Source of the DNA: CAYUVH01 sp964448135
GTDB taxonomy: Bacteria > Verrucomicrobiota > Verrucomicrobiia > Limisphaerales > UBA8199
Reading direction: 5' to 3'
Assembly (NCBI GenBank): GCA_964448135.1
Contig: CAYUVH010000053.1
Coordinates: 1-64,000, forward strand
DNA length: 64,000 bases
A program made the translations under genes and the position numbers. The notes below the pieces were generated by a model. The model had not been told where the DNA came from. It saw nothing but the letters and a program-made list of their open reading frames with translations, and searched no databases. Positions 26,121-36,400 of this stretch are shown here, piece by piece (position 1 is the first letter of the stretch; every line of letters starts with the position of its first letter).

Positions 26121-26885
26121 ATGATCGAAAACCGCAGTACGGAACTATTTCCTGCTTTTCAGCGCCGCCGGAGTGACTGCCGCGCGTTCACTCTGATCGA
26201 ATTGCTCGTGGTCATTGCCATCATCGCCATCCTCGCGGCGATGCTGCTGCCCGCCCTCGCCAAGGCCAAATCCCGGGCTCAGCGGACCAATTGCATCAGC
26301 AATGAAAAGCAGATCACCCTCGCTTTCGTGATGTGGGGGGACGAAAACAACGATGGCAAGTATACGTGGAACCAGGGCTTGGGAAAAATCGGACCCGATC
26401 CGCTCCGTACAAATTGGGTCGCACTGGAGCCATTCCTCAAAAATCCAAAAGTGATGACGTGTCCCGCGGATCGTAAGCGCAATCCATTTTCGGACTGGGC
26501 CCAGCTGGTTAACACGTTCGAATTCCGCAGCAATCTGAGCTACGCCATTTGCACGAACGCCCTGCCCACGCGGCCGCTGGCGATGATGATCCTCGACAAT
26601 CATGTCTCCACGGATTACCCCGCGAACTCCACCCTGGCCATGCCCGACAATCCCGCGAACGGATCGGCGCATACCTTCAATCAGGGGCAGGTGATCCGGC
26701 GCGGCTGGGTGAAGAATACACGGCATGATGACCAGGGTGTGGTCAGCTTCTGCGATGGCGGCGTGGCCGCCACCAAATCCGCCAAACTTCAGGAGCACTT
26801 TCGCAACATCTTCGATCTCTATCTGCAGGACCCGAATGGAGAACTCCGGCTCATGCTGCCGCAGTACTCCGCCATACCATTTTAG
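26121..26885 (+). CDS. H-X9-DG type pseudopilin
   Basis: A 254-residue protein with a type IV pilin-like N-terminus. A basic leader is followed by AFTLIELLVVIAIIAILAAM, with the prepilin peptidase site before Phe and Glu at position +5. The C-terminal region contains HDDQGVVSFCDGG, an exact H-x9-DG motif, which marks a large family expanded in Verrucomicrobiota, Lentisphaerae and Planctomycetes. Two cysteines near the middle could form a disulfide. The role of this family is unresolved: pseudopilin-driven export or a surface fibre is likely. It lies 54 bases after the PATR protein and 3 bases before a sulfatase, so it is part of unit C. Confidence 0.9.
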   Translation: MIENRSTELFPAFQRRRSDCRAFTLIELLVVIAIIAILAAMLLPALAKAKSRAQRTNCISNEKQITLAFVMWGDENNDGKYTWNQGLGKIGPDPLRTNWVALEPFLKNPKVMTCPADRKRNPFSDWAQLVNTFEFRSNLSYAICTNALPTRPLAMMILDNHVSTDYPANSTLAMPDNPANGSAHTFNQGQVIRRGWVKNTRHDDQGVVSFCDGGVAATKSAKLQEHFRNIFDLYLQDPNGELRLMLPQYSAIPF

Positions 26886-26888
26886 CGC

Positions 26889-28418
26889 TTGAACCGTCTT
26901 CGCATATCGCATCTTTTCGCGTGCTGTGGGGCGGTTGTAGTCCCTCGCAACCTTCGGTTCCTGCTGGTGGCAATCTTCTGCCTGGCTCACGTTGCCCCAG
27001 CTACCGCCGCCGATTCGAAATCTTTCAGGCCCAACTTCATTTTTGTCCTCATCGACGACATGGGCTACGCCGATTTGACGTGCTACGGTGGCCGGCCTGG
27101 TGAAACCGCGAATATAGACCGCCTCGCCAGTGAAGGTGTTCGGTTCACGCAGTTTTACGTCAACTCACCCATCTGCTCGCCCTCGCGCACGGCGTTTACC
27201 ACGGGACAGTACCCCGCGCGCTGGCGCGTGACTTCCTACCTCGCCTCGCGCGCCGAGAATGATCGCCGCGGCATGGCGCAATGGCTCGACCCTTCCGCGC
27301 CCACCCTGGCCCGCGCTTTGCACGACGCGGGCTATAGCACCGGACATTTCGGCAAATGGCACATGGGCGGCCAGCGCGACGTGGGCGAGGCACCCCTGAT
27401 CACGGAATACGGTTTCGACGAGTCTCTGACCCAGTTTGAAGGACTGGGCGATCGCATCCTGCCCCTCCTGGACACTTTTGACGGGGAACCGCCGCAGAAG
27501 TACGCCTTGGGCAGCGACAACCTGGGCCGGGGAAACATCCAGTGGATGGATCGATCCAAAGTAACCGGCGCCTTTGTGCAGCGAACGCTGGATTTCATTC
27601 GCCGGGCGGAAAAATCGGGCAAGCCTTTTTATGTTAACCTCTGGCCCGATGACGTGCACTCGCCGTTTTATCCGCCGAAGGCATTGCGAGGTAATAATTC
27701 CAAAAAGGAATTGTACCTGGGAGTGACCCGGGCGATGGATGCGCAACTCGCCCCACTGCTTGATTATGTCAAAGCGAGTCCAACCCTCCGCTCCAACACC
27801 ATTATACTGGTCGCGAGCGACAATGGACCCGAGCCCGGCGCCGGCTCCGCGGGTCCCTTTCGTGGACACAAGGGCATGCTCTATGAAGGTGGCGTGCGCG
27901 AACCCCTCATTGTTTGGGCGCCGGGGTTCCTGTCGCCAAACGCGCGCGGCACTGTGAATGACAGCACTGTGATCTCAGCCGTGGACTTTTTCCCCTCGGT
28001 GGCCCGCCTTGCCGGAATTGGTCTGTCGGGAAACCTGAAACTCGACGGCGAAGACTTGAGCCGCCAAATGCTCGGCTTCAACAAACAAGAACGAACGCAA
28101 CCTTTGCTCTGGAGCCGACCGCCGGATCGTCCGGGAAACGGCGCCGCAGTCTTGCCCGACCTGGCCATGCGTCGGGGCAACTGGAAGTTGCTGGTCATGC
28201 AGGATGGGAGCGAAGCCCAACTCTACGACCTGGCCAAAGACCCGGGCGAAAGTCGCAACCTGGCCGCGATGCATCCGGATATTGTGAGGGACATGCGCAA
28301 ACCTCTCCTGGCCTGGTGGCAATCTGTGCCCGCCAGCCGCGATAATCCCGAGCGCATGCCGCACCACGCGAGCAACAACGGGCGGACGGCGGCAAACCCG
28401 GCTGCCGAACCAGAATAG
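26889..28418 (+). CDS. Secreted sulfatase (CSPSR type)
   Basis: A 509-residue exported sulfatase. The start is TTG at 26889, 3 bases after the previous stop, giving a signal peptide ending APATAA. Conserved points are Asp56-Asp57 (LIDDMGY), the formylglycine Cys96 in CSPSR, FGKWHMGG, DVHSPF, ASDNGPEPG and HKGMLYEGG. Its N-terminal half is closest in this window to the 19229 sulfatase (both have a WL-P-T-AR segment and GHFGKWHMG-type motif), but it lacks the extra C-terminal domain. The substrate is unknown. Sulfated polysaccharides are typical of such clusters. Confidence 0.92.
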   Translation: MNRLRISHLFACCGAVVVPRNLRFLLVAIFCLAHVAPATAADSKSFRPNFIFVLIDDMGYADLTCYGGRPGETANIDRLASEGVRFTQFYVNSPICSPSRTAFTTGQYPARWRVTSYLASRAENDRRGMAQWLDPSAPTLARALHDAGYSTGHFGKWHMGGQRDVGEAPLITEYGFDESLTQFEGLGDRILPLLDTFDGEPPQKYALGSDNLGRGNIQWMDRSKVTGAFVQRTLDFIRRAEKSGKPFYVNLWPDDVHSPFYPPKALRGNNSKKELYLGVTRAMDAQLAPLLDYVKASPTLRSNTIILVASDNGPEPGAGSAGPFRGHKGMLYEGGVREPLIVWAPGFLSPNARGTVNDSTVISAVDFFPSVARLAGIGLSGNLKLDGEDLSRQMLGFNKQERTQPLLWSRPPDRPGNGAAVLPDLAMRRGNWKLLVMQDGSEAQLYDLAKDPGESRNLAAMHPDIVRDMRKPLLAWWQSVPASRDNPERMPHHASNNGRTAANPAAEPE

Positions 28419-28426
28419 CCCCTGCC

Positions 28427-30145
28427 TTGCGCGTGTTGCGGCACCCCATAAAACGGCTGACGCTTTTGTGTTTCTGGTTGGTGCTTTGTGGTGCCCAGCA
28501 GTGGCCCGCGGAATCAAAAGAGCGCCCCAACATCCTGATCATTCTCGCCGACGACGTGGGATTCTCCGACATCGGTTGCTTCGGCGGGATTGCTGCGACT
28601 CCGAATCTCGACGCCCTCGCGCACGACGGGGTGCGATTCACCCAGTTTTATAATACATCGCGCTGCTGCCCAACCCGTGCTTCGTTGCTGACCGGCCTTT
28701 ATCCGCATCAAACCGGCATCGGCCACATGAACTGGTCGGACAATAACCTCCCTGGCTATCACGGAAACCTGGGCACCAATTGTGTGACCATCGCCGAAGT
28801 GCTGAAGTCCACGGGATACCGGACTTACATGTGCGGTAAATGGCACGTCACGCGTTTCGCCGAACCTGACAGCGACCGTTCCCAGTGGCCCATCCAACGC
28901 GGTTTCGAAAAATTCTATGGCACCCTGAAAGGCTCCGGCAGCTTCTTCGATCCCATTTCGCTCTGCCGCCAGAACACGTTCATTACTCCTGAGAACGATC
29001 CCGAATACAAACCGAACCGTTACTATTATACGGACGCCATCAGCGACAATGCCGTCCGCTTCCTGGCAGCCCACGAAAAGGAATCTCCCAACCAGCCGTT
29101 CCTTCTCTATGTCGCCTATACCGCGGCCCATTGGCCAATGCAGGCGCCCGAGAGCGACATCGCGAAGTACAAAGGAAAGTTTGACACCGGCTACGAACCC
29201 GAGCGCCAGGCCCGTCTCAAACGCCTGCGCGAACAAGGTCTCATTGACACAAACTGGGATTCCGCTCCAACTGTCGGCGACTGGAACAAGGTTGATCAGA
29301 AATGGGAGGCGCGCTGCATGGAAGTCTACACCGCCATGCTTGATAACATGGACCAGGGCATCGGCCGCATCGTGGGGGAGTTGAAGCGCAGCGGCCGCCT
29401 GGACAACACGATCATTTTCTTTCTCCAGGATAACGGCGCCTGCGCCGAAGACACTGGCCGCCGCCCGCCCGCCAAGGCTGCGCCGAAGAAGTTAAAACCC
29501 ATGGCTCCGGACGAATTGCAAATGATCGCCCAACCCCGCCAGACCCGCGACGGCAAACCCGTCCGCCGCGGCCCCGGCGTCATACCGGGCGGCCCTGATA
29601 CTTTTGTCGCTTACGGCGAAAACTGGGCGAATGTTTCGAACACCCCTTTCCGCGAATACAAACACTGGGTTCACGAAGGAGGCATCTCCACGCCGCTGAT
29701 CGTCCATTGGCCGGCCGGAATCCCCACGAACCGCAACGGCAGACTCGAGACCCAACCCGGCCACCTGATTGACCTCATGGCCACTTGCGTGGATGTGTCC
29801 GGCGCGACGTATCTGCAGGAAAACCACGGCGCCAAGGTGCCGCCCATGGAAGGCGTCTCCCTTCGCCCTGCCCTCTCCGGTGAGGCGCTGTCGCGAAAAG
29901 AGCCGCTCTGTTGGGAGCACGAAAGCAATCGTGCCATCCGGGACGGCAAATGGAAGCTGGTCGCCAAGGCCGATCGCCCGTGGGAACTGTACGACATGGA
30001 AAAGGACCGGACCGAAATGCACGATCTCGCGAAGCAAAATCCGGGCAAGGTGGCCGAGCTCTCCAAAAAATGGGACCAGTGGGCCGCGCGCGCGAATGTG
30101 CTCCCGCTCGGCGGCTGGAAAACCGACAAAAGAAATACCGAATAA
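28427..30145 (+). CDS. Secreted arylsulfatase A
   Basis: A 572-residue exported sulfatase starting at TTG 28427, 8 bases after the preceding stop. The signal peptide is about 1-24. Metal ligands are in LADDVGFSD, the formylglycine Cys80 in CCPTR, the CGKWHVTRF lysine and histidine, AAHWPM, and DNGACAED. It is a near full-length paralog of the next gene, sharing RQNTFITP, YYYTDA, FREYKHWVHEGGI and the closing ARANVLPLGGWK. It has no extra domain. The pair probably arose by tandem duplication and then diverged, with differences concentrated in the C-terminal substrate-side loops. Confidence 0.93.
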   Translation: MRVLRHPIKRLTLLCFWLVLCGAQQWPAESKERPNILIILADDVGFSDIGCFGGIAATPNLDALAHDGVRFTQFYNTSRCCPTRASLLTGLYPHQTGIGHMNWSDNNLPGYHGNLGTNCVTIAEVLKSTGYRTYMCGKWHVTRFAEPDSDRSQWPIQRGFEKFYGTLKGSGSFFDPISLCRQNTFITPENDPEYKPNRYYYTDAISDNAVRFLAAHEKESPNQPFLLYVAYTAAHWPMQAPESDIAKYKGKFDTGYEPERQARLKRLREQGLIDTNWDSAPTVGDWNKVDQKWEARCMEVYTAMLDNMDQGIGRIVGELKRSGRLDNTIIFFLQDNGACAEDTGRRPPAKAAPKKLKPMAPDELQMIAQPRQTRDGKPVRRGPGVIPGGPDTFVAYGENWANVSNTPFREYKHWVHEGGISTPLIVHWPAGIPTNRNGRLETQPGHLIDLMATCVDVSGATYLQENHGAKVPPMEGVSLRPALSGEALSRKEPLCWEHESNRAIRDGKWKLVAKADRPWELYDMEKDRTEMHDLAKQNPGKVAELSKKWDQWAARANVLPLGGWKTDKRNTE

Positions 30146-30147
30146 TC

Positions 30148-31842
30148 ATGCCGCGACTTCGCTCCCTTCTCCTCGCGCTTTCCCTGGTTTCCTGCCTGCC
30201 CCTTTCGGCCGCCGACAAACCGAACATCATCGTGATCCTTGCCGATGACCTCGGTTTCTCGGATATCGGCTGCTATGGCGCGGAGATTCAGACTCCCAAC
30301 ATCGATGCTCTCGCCAAAAACGGCCTGCGCTTCACCCAATTCTACAATACCTCCCGTTGCTGTCCCACGCGCGCCTCGCTGATGACCGGTCTCTATCCGC
30401 ACCAGGCCGGTGTTGGTCACATGATGGTGGATCACGGATACGACGGCTACCGCAGCGATCTGAATCATAACTGCGTCACCATTCCCGAAGTCCTCAAGAC
30501 GGCCGGCTACCGCACTTACATGGTCGGCAAATGGCATCTCACCCGTTTCGACGGCCCCAGCGACCGCCGCGACAACTGGCCGCTCCAGCGGGGCTACGAG
30601 AAATTTTACGGCACCCTGCGCGGTTACGGCAGCTTCTATGATCCCTCCGCACTCTGCCGCCAGAACACGTTCATCACGCCGCTAAACGATTCCCAATACC
30701 AGCCGAAGGAATACTATTACACCGACGCGCTGAGCGATAATGCGGTCAAATTCCTAAAGGAGCACGTCAAGGAATCGCCGGACAAACCGTTCTTCATGTA
30801 CGTGGCCTACACCGCCGCACACTGGCCCATGCACGCCCTCGATCGTGACATCGAAAAATACAAAGGCAAATTCACCGCCGGCTACGACCCGGTACGAAAC
30901 GAGCGCTTCAAGCGACTCAAGGCGGCCGGCCTGATTGACCCACAGTGGGAGCTCACCCCCACCGCGGGCGAATGGAGCGAGGTCAAACGCAAAGCCTGGG
31001 AAATGCGCTGCAAGGAAGTCTTCGACGCCATGGTGGATAACATGGACCAAGGCATCGGCCGCATCGTCGCCGAACTCAAGCAGGACGGCCTCCTCGACAA
31101 TACGGTCATATTTTATCTCCACGACAACGGCGGTTGCGCCGAGGACATGGGACGCAAAGGGCCCGAACCCGGTCCCGAAGTGAAGCTCCACGCCATGAAG
31201 CCCGACGAACTCCAGGACCGCACCAAGCCGCCCATGCAAACGCGCGACGGCCGCCTCGTGCGCACCGGCCCCGGCGTGATGCCCGGTGGTCCGGATACTT
31301 ACATCGCCTACGGCCGCGCCTGGGCCAACGTCTCCAACACCCCCTTCCGGGAATATAAACATTGGGTCCACGAAGGCGGCATCGCCACGCCGCTCATCAT
31401 CCAGTGGCCGGCGGGGATTCCCTCGTCACGCCGCGGTGCCATCGAGACTGCCCCCGGGCACGTCATTGATATCATGGCCACTTGTGTTGATCTTTCCTCT
31501 GCCAGCTATCCCAAAGAGTCGCAGGGCAAAAACATCAACCCGATGGAAGGCGTCTCCCTCCGACCCTTGCTCACCGGAAAATCCATCACGCGCCCCAATC
31601 CGATTTTCTGGGAGCACGAAAGCAACCGCGCCATTCGCGATGGCAAATGGAAGCTCGTCGCCAAAGCCGGCCAGCCCTGGGAACTCTTTGACATGGAAAA
31701 GGACCGCACCGAAATGCACGATCTAGCTTCGTCCCATCCCGACCTCGTAAAATCCATGTCCGCCCAATGGGACACCTACGCCGCTCGCGCCAACGTCCTT
31801 CCCCTCGGTGGCTGGAAAGATGGCAAGAAGACCTCGGAATAA
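30148..31842 (+). CDS. Secreted arylsulfatase B (paralog of upstream gene)
   Basis: A 564-residue exported sulfatase. The ATG at 30148 is 2 bases after the upstream stop and opens a signal peptide (MPRLRSLLLALSLVSCLPLS). A longer in-frame start at 29911 would lie within the previous gene. Catalytic features match its neighbour: LADDLGFSD, Cys71 in CCPTR, VGKWHLTRF, AAHWPM, HDNGGCAED. Last gene of unit C. Its stop is 9 bases from the stop of the convergent decarboxylase, leaving no room for a separate terminator. Confidence 0.93.
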   Translation: MPRLRSLLLALSLVSCLPLSAADKPNIIVILADDLGFSDIGCYGAEIQTPNIDALAKNGLRFTQFYNTSRCCPTRASLMTGLYPHQAGVGHMMVDHGYDGYRSDLNHNCVTIPEVLKTAGYRTYMVGKWHLTRFDGPSDRRDNWPLQRGYEKFYGTLRGYGSFYDPSALCRQNTFITPLNDSQYQPKEYYYTDALSDNAVKFLKEHVKESPDKPFFMYVAYTAAHWPMHALDRDIEKYKGKFTAGYDPVRNERFKRLKAAGLIDPQWELTPTAGEWSEVKRKAWEMRCKEVFDAMVDNMDQGIGRIVAELKQDGLLDNTVIFYLHDNGGCAEDMGRKGPEPGPEVKLHAMKPDELQDRTKPPMQTRDGRLVRTGPGVMPGGPDTYIAYGRAWANVSNTPFREYKHWVHEGGIATPLIIQWPAGIPSSRRGAIETAPGHVIDIMATCVDLSSASYPKESQGKNINPMEGVSLRPLLTGKSITRPNPIFWEHESNRAIRDGKWKLVAKAGQPWELFDMEKDRTEMHDLASSHPDLVKSMSAQWDTYAARANVLPLGGWKDGKKTSE

Positions 31843-31851
31843 TCCGCGCCG

Positions 31852-33300
31852 CTACCTCCCCGGCTTTTCCAGCGCTGCCGCCGTCTCAAAAATCAGCTCC
31901 CACGCGGCCCGTACGTGCCGCTCCTCCGTATTGGTCTGTCCGATGCAAAACCGCAGCGTGTACTTTCCATTCAACACCGTGTGCGTCAAAAACAACTTTC
32001 CCGACTGATTCAACCTCTCCAGCAGTCGCTTCGTTACCTCATTGCCCGCGCGATGCGCAAAGCACACGAGGTTCATCGGCGGCTTCATCGTCAGTTCAAA
32101 CTCCTTCGAGGCCGCCACCCACTTCGCAAATTCCTGCGCCAGCGCAATATGCTGCCGGATGTGGTGCTGCAATCCCTCCACGCCGTAGTGCCGGATCACA
32201 AACCACAGCTTCAGTGCGCGAAACCGCCGGCCCAGGGGAATCTGCCAATCACGATAATCAATCACCGCTCCCGAATCGCTCGCCTGGTTCCTCAGATACT
32301 CCGGCACCACGCTGAGCGTGCGAATCAACGTCTTGCGATCCGCCACATAGAAGCAATCACAGTCGAAGTTCGTGAACATCCACTTGTGCGGATTGAAACA
32401 GTAGGAGTCCGCCAATTCGAGACCCGCGTGCATGCCGCGATGCTCCGGGCAAATCGCCGCCGTGCCGCTCATCGCCCCATCCACATGCAGCCAGATGCCC
32501 TCCGCCCGGCATATCCGTCCGATTTCCACCAGGGGATCGAATCCATTCGAGGATGTCGTCCCCACCGTGGCCGTCGCGAAGCAAGGTACGCGCCCGTCCG
32601 CCCGGTCGCGGGCAATCTGTTGTGCCAGATCCTGCGGACGAATCGCGAAGTTTTCGTCCGTTTCGAGCAGCCGTAAATTTACCCGTCCCAGCCCGGCGAT
32701 GCGTACCGCCTTTTCCACGGACGAATGCGCCTGATCGCTGGTGTAAGCCACCAATCGACCATCACTGCCCTCCTCGTTGGTCTGAAATCCCGTCGCCCGC
32801 TCGCGCGCCGCGAGCAACGCGCACAGGACGGCGCTGGAAGCCGTATCCAAAATCACACCGCCTCCCGGGCCAACCGATTTGAATTTGCCCGGCAGCCCGA
32901 GCATATCGGCCAGCCAATCCAACACGTGCGTTTCCAGTTCCGTGCACGCCGGACTGGTCAACCACAACATCCCCTGCACGCCCAACCCCGCCGCCAGCAA
33001 CTCACCCAAAATCGAAGGTCCCGAATTGTTGCACGGAAAGAACCCAAAAAAGTTGGGCGACTGCCAATGCGTGATCCCCGGCAGGATCACCTTGTTCATA
33101 TCGGCAAGAATCGCCGAAAAATCCTCCCCCTTCTCCGGCGGCTTCGCCGGCAGCAGGGCGCGCACGTCACCCGGCTTGACCCGCGCCTGCACGGGAAAGC
33201 TCTCCACCTGCTTCTGGTAGTCGGCGATCCAGTCCACCACGGCATGCCCCCAGCGGCGGAATTCCTCCGGCTTCATGTGAAACGCAGCTTTCTCACCCAT
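31852..33300 (-). CDS. Group II PLP-dependent decarboxylase (aromatic-amino-acid type)
   Basis: A 482-residue cytoplasmic enzyme of the aromatic-L-amino-acid/tyrosine decarboxylase family, full length. It begins with the typical helical region (FRRWGHAVVDWIADY) and HWQSPNFFGFFP. Cofactor residues are the QAHSS His, the HVDGAMSG Asp that pairs with the pyridine nitrogen, and the Schiff-base Lys in NPHKWMF. HVDGAMSG departs slightly from the common HVDAAWAG, which may reflect a different substrate. It would convert an aromatic or related amino acid to an amine plus CO2. A single gene with its promoter in the short divergent spacer 33301-33410. Confidence 0.92.
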   Translation of the reverse strand: MGEKAAFHMKPEEFRRWGHAVVDWIADYQKQVESFPVQARVKPGDVRALLPAKPPEKGEDFSAILADMNKVILPGITHWQSPNFFGFFPCNNSGPSILGELLAAGLGVQGMLWLTSPACTELETHVLDWLADMLGLPGKFKSVGPGGGVILDTASSAVLCALLAARERATGFQTNEEGSDGRLVAYTSDQAHSSVEKAVRIAGLGRVNLRLLETDENFAIRPQDLAQQIARDRADGRVPCFATATVGTTSSNGFDPLVEIGRICRAEGIWLHVDGAMSGTAAICPEHRGMHAGLELADSYCFNPHKWMFTNFDCDCFYVADRKTLIRTLSVVPEYLRNQASDSGAVIDYRDWQIPLGRRFRALKLWFVIRHYGVEGLQHHIRQHIALAQEFAKWVAASKEFELTMKPPMNLVCFAHRAGNEVTKRLLERLNQSGKLFLTHTVLNGKYTLRFCIGQTNTEERHVRAAWELIFETAAALEKPGR

Positions 33301-33410
33301 GGCCGGACTTTAGTTCCATTCTGCCTGCGCACCCAAGCCAAAAAGCGCCCCTCGAACCGGGGACGATTTGCGCCACGCCGTTCTCTGAGTATATTTCCAA
33401 ACGACATCCG

Positions 33411-36400
33411 ATGCCCAAACAACTTTTTCTGCTGTTCCTCCTGTTGCTCGCGCATTCCCTGCCCGCCCAAAGCCCGGACGCTTCTTGGAGCGTTTCCGTG
33501 CTGGATCAACTCTTCGCTGCCGCACCTCCCGGCCAGCAAACGATCCAGGTTGGCGACATGGAAATCCTGGCTTCCCGCCTGCGCCAGTGGCGCAACCACC
33601 TCGCCGGAGGTCCGGGACCAAAGCTCGCGTTCGATGGGCTGGCGCCCACTTGGACGGCTGGAAATGTCTATTACACTTTCGATGTCGGCGTGAGTGCCGC
33701 CAAGCAGCGGTGCTTCCTCGATGGCGCTGCGGACTGGGCGACCTTTGCGAATCTGCATTTCATTCTCCGAACCAGCCAATCCAACTACGTCACCATCATT
33801 GAGAATCCATCCCTCGCCGGCGGCCAATCCGCCGTGGGTATGATCGGTGGCCAGCAGTTTCTCCAATTCGGGCCCAATGCCTGGAACCGTGGGACCATTT
33901 GTCACGAACTCGGCCATACCCTCGGCCTGATCCACGAGCACCAGCGCACCAATCGCAACGCCTACGTGAGCGTGCTGACCAACAACATCGCGCCGGGCGC
34001 CGAGCCGAACTTCATTCTGCTCGCCAACTCCAAGGATAAAACCAGCTACGACTTTCTGTCGGTGATGCACTACAACCGGAATTCCTTTCCCAAAACCAAC
34101 GGACTCGACACGCTCGTCCCCCTGCCCGCCTACACGAATTACCTCAATCTGATGGGGGCGCTTTACGACCCCATCCTCAGCGCGTCGGATCGCGCCGGCA
34201 TGGCCGCAGTTTATGGCGCGGGGCCTGCGCTCAGTTCCGTAGTGACCAACACCCAGGATAGCGGCCCCGGCAGTCTCCGGGCCGCTATTTATTACGCGCT
34301 GGATAATCCGGCCACCACGATCACGTTCAACATCGCCACCAACAATCCCGGGCTCACCAACCGCGTCTTCCGCATCCAGGTCACCGACGGTTATCCCAGC
34401 TTGGGAAATGCCACCGTCATTGACGGCAGCACCCAACCAGTAAACCTCAACTCGAATGGCCCGGCGATTCAACTCGATGGCTCACTGGCCCAAACCACGA
34501 GTGTCTTTCCGTGCGGCTTGGTTATGAAGAGCAATAATTGCTCGATCCGCAATCTGGTCATCAACAACTTCGCCAACAACGCAATCTGGATCACCGGCAG
34601 CAACGCCATCGGCAACACGGTTCGCGGCTGTTACCTGGGCGTCGGCCCTGCCGGCACGAATGCAGCGCCAAACGGAGTCTATCCCGTGCTGATAAATGGA
34701 GGCGCAAATCGCAACACCATCGGCGGGACCAACGCCGCGGCCCGCAACATCATCTCCGGCAGCCTGAATCAGGGCGTGCTGCTTTCCGATCCCGGGACCA
34801 GCGGCAATCTTATCCAGGGCAATTACATCGGCCTCAGCGTCACGGGCACCAACGCCCTGCCCAACACCTGGGGCGGTATCGCCGTGGCCCTCGGCTCCCA
34901 ATCCAACTTGATTGGCGGGACGATCGCAGGTGCGCGCAACGTGATCTCCGGCAACAACGCGCAGGGGATCACTTTCACCGACACGAACACCATCGGGAAC
35001 ATGGTTCAGGGAAATTATGTGGGTTTGAACGCCTCCGGCACTGCTGCTGTCCCCAACGCCTATTCCGGAATTAATTTCTTTGGCGGCGCCCACTACAACC
35101 AGGTCGGCGGTACCGCGGCTGGGTCGGGAAATGTCATCTCCGGAAATCACAACCAGGGGATTCTCATTCAGCACTTCGGCTCCATCGGCAATCTCATCCA
35201 GGGCAATTACATCGGCACCGGTCCGCAGGGAACAAATGCCATTCCGAATGGTTTCCACGGCGTCCAAATCGCCGAACAATCACAATCGAACATCGTCGGC
35301 GGAACGCTGGTTTCGGCCCGCAACATTATTTCCGGCAACACGCTTTCCGGCGTATCGATCAACGATTCCGGCACCGTCGGCAACCAGATTCTCGGCAATT
35401 ACATCGGGCTGGATGTCGGGGGTGGTTTTGCCGTGCCGAATGGCTCCAGTGGCATCGGCGTTTATGGCGCGCGCGGCAACATCATCGGTGGCTCCGCCGG
35501 AAACGTTGTCTCCGGAAATGTCTATCAGGGAATCGTCCTCAGCGGCCCGGGCACCATTGGAAATTCCATCTTCGGAAACACCGTTGGCCTGAACGCCGCC
35601 GGCTCCGCCGTGGTGCCGAATACCGGCGCGGGCATCGGCATTTACGGCGGCGCGCAATCAAACCAGATCGGCGGCCCGCTGCTTGCCCAACGCAATTTCG
35701 TCTCCGGCAACGCCGCGCAGGGCATCGTCCTCGGCAACACCAACACCACCGGCAACGTCGTGCAGGGCAACTTCGTTGGCTGCAATCCGTCCGGCACATC
35801 CGTCATGGGCAACGCGTATAGTGGCATCGAACTTTCCGGCGGCGCGTCGGCCAATCTCGTGGGCGGCAATTTCGCCGGCGGGGGAAATCTCGTTTCCGGC
35901 AACCAGTTCGGCGTGGGTATTTTCAACCCGGGAACGATCGGCAATTTGGTGCAGGGAAATCTCATCGGCCTGAACGCCTCCGGCACCGGCGCGTTGCCTA
36001 ACAGCATCTATGGCGTGCTGTTCGGTGACCGCGCCTCTGCCAATCTCATCGGCGGCCCGTTCGGCGCGCGCAATTACGTGTCCGGCAACCTCCAGTTCGG
36101 CGTCGTCATCGGGGACAACTGCGCCAACAACCTTTTCCAGGGAAATACCGTCGGCTTGGGGATCACCGGCGCGGCCGTGCCCAATGCCTTCGCTGGTGTC
36201 GCCATCTTTTCGCCGGCCGTGGGCAATCAAATCGGCGGGACCACTCCTGGCACCGCCAACCTCATCGCGAGCAATTCTTCGGAAGGCGTCTTTGTTTCCG
36301 ACGTTGCCGCCACCAACAATTCCATCCGCGGCAATTCCATCTACGGCAATTCCGGCGCGGGCATCATTCTCTACTCGTCGGCTAATCGTTCCGCGGCTGC

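Noticed and set aside
29911..30147. N-terminal extension of arylsulfatase B
   Set aside because: Second-frame reading of the upstream sulfatase. The signal peptide begins at the ATG at 30148.
19229..31842. Formylglycine-generating enzyme or anaerobic sulfatase-maturing enzyme partner
   Set aside because: Looked for among the neighbouring genes because four Cys-type sulfatases need it. None is encoded in the window.
34550..36260. CRISPR or tandem DNA satellite
   Set aside because: Repeats are protein-level beta-helix units with moderate DNA identity inside a coding frame.
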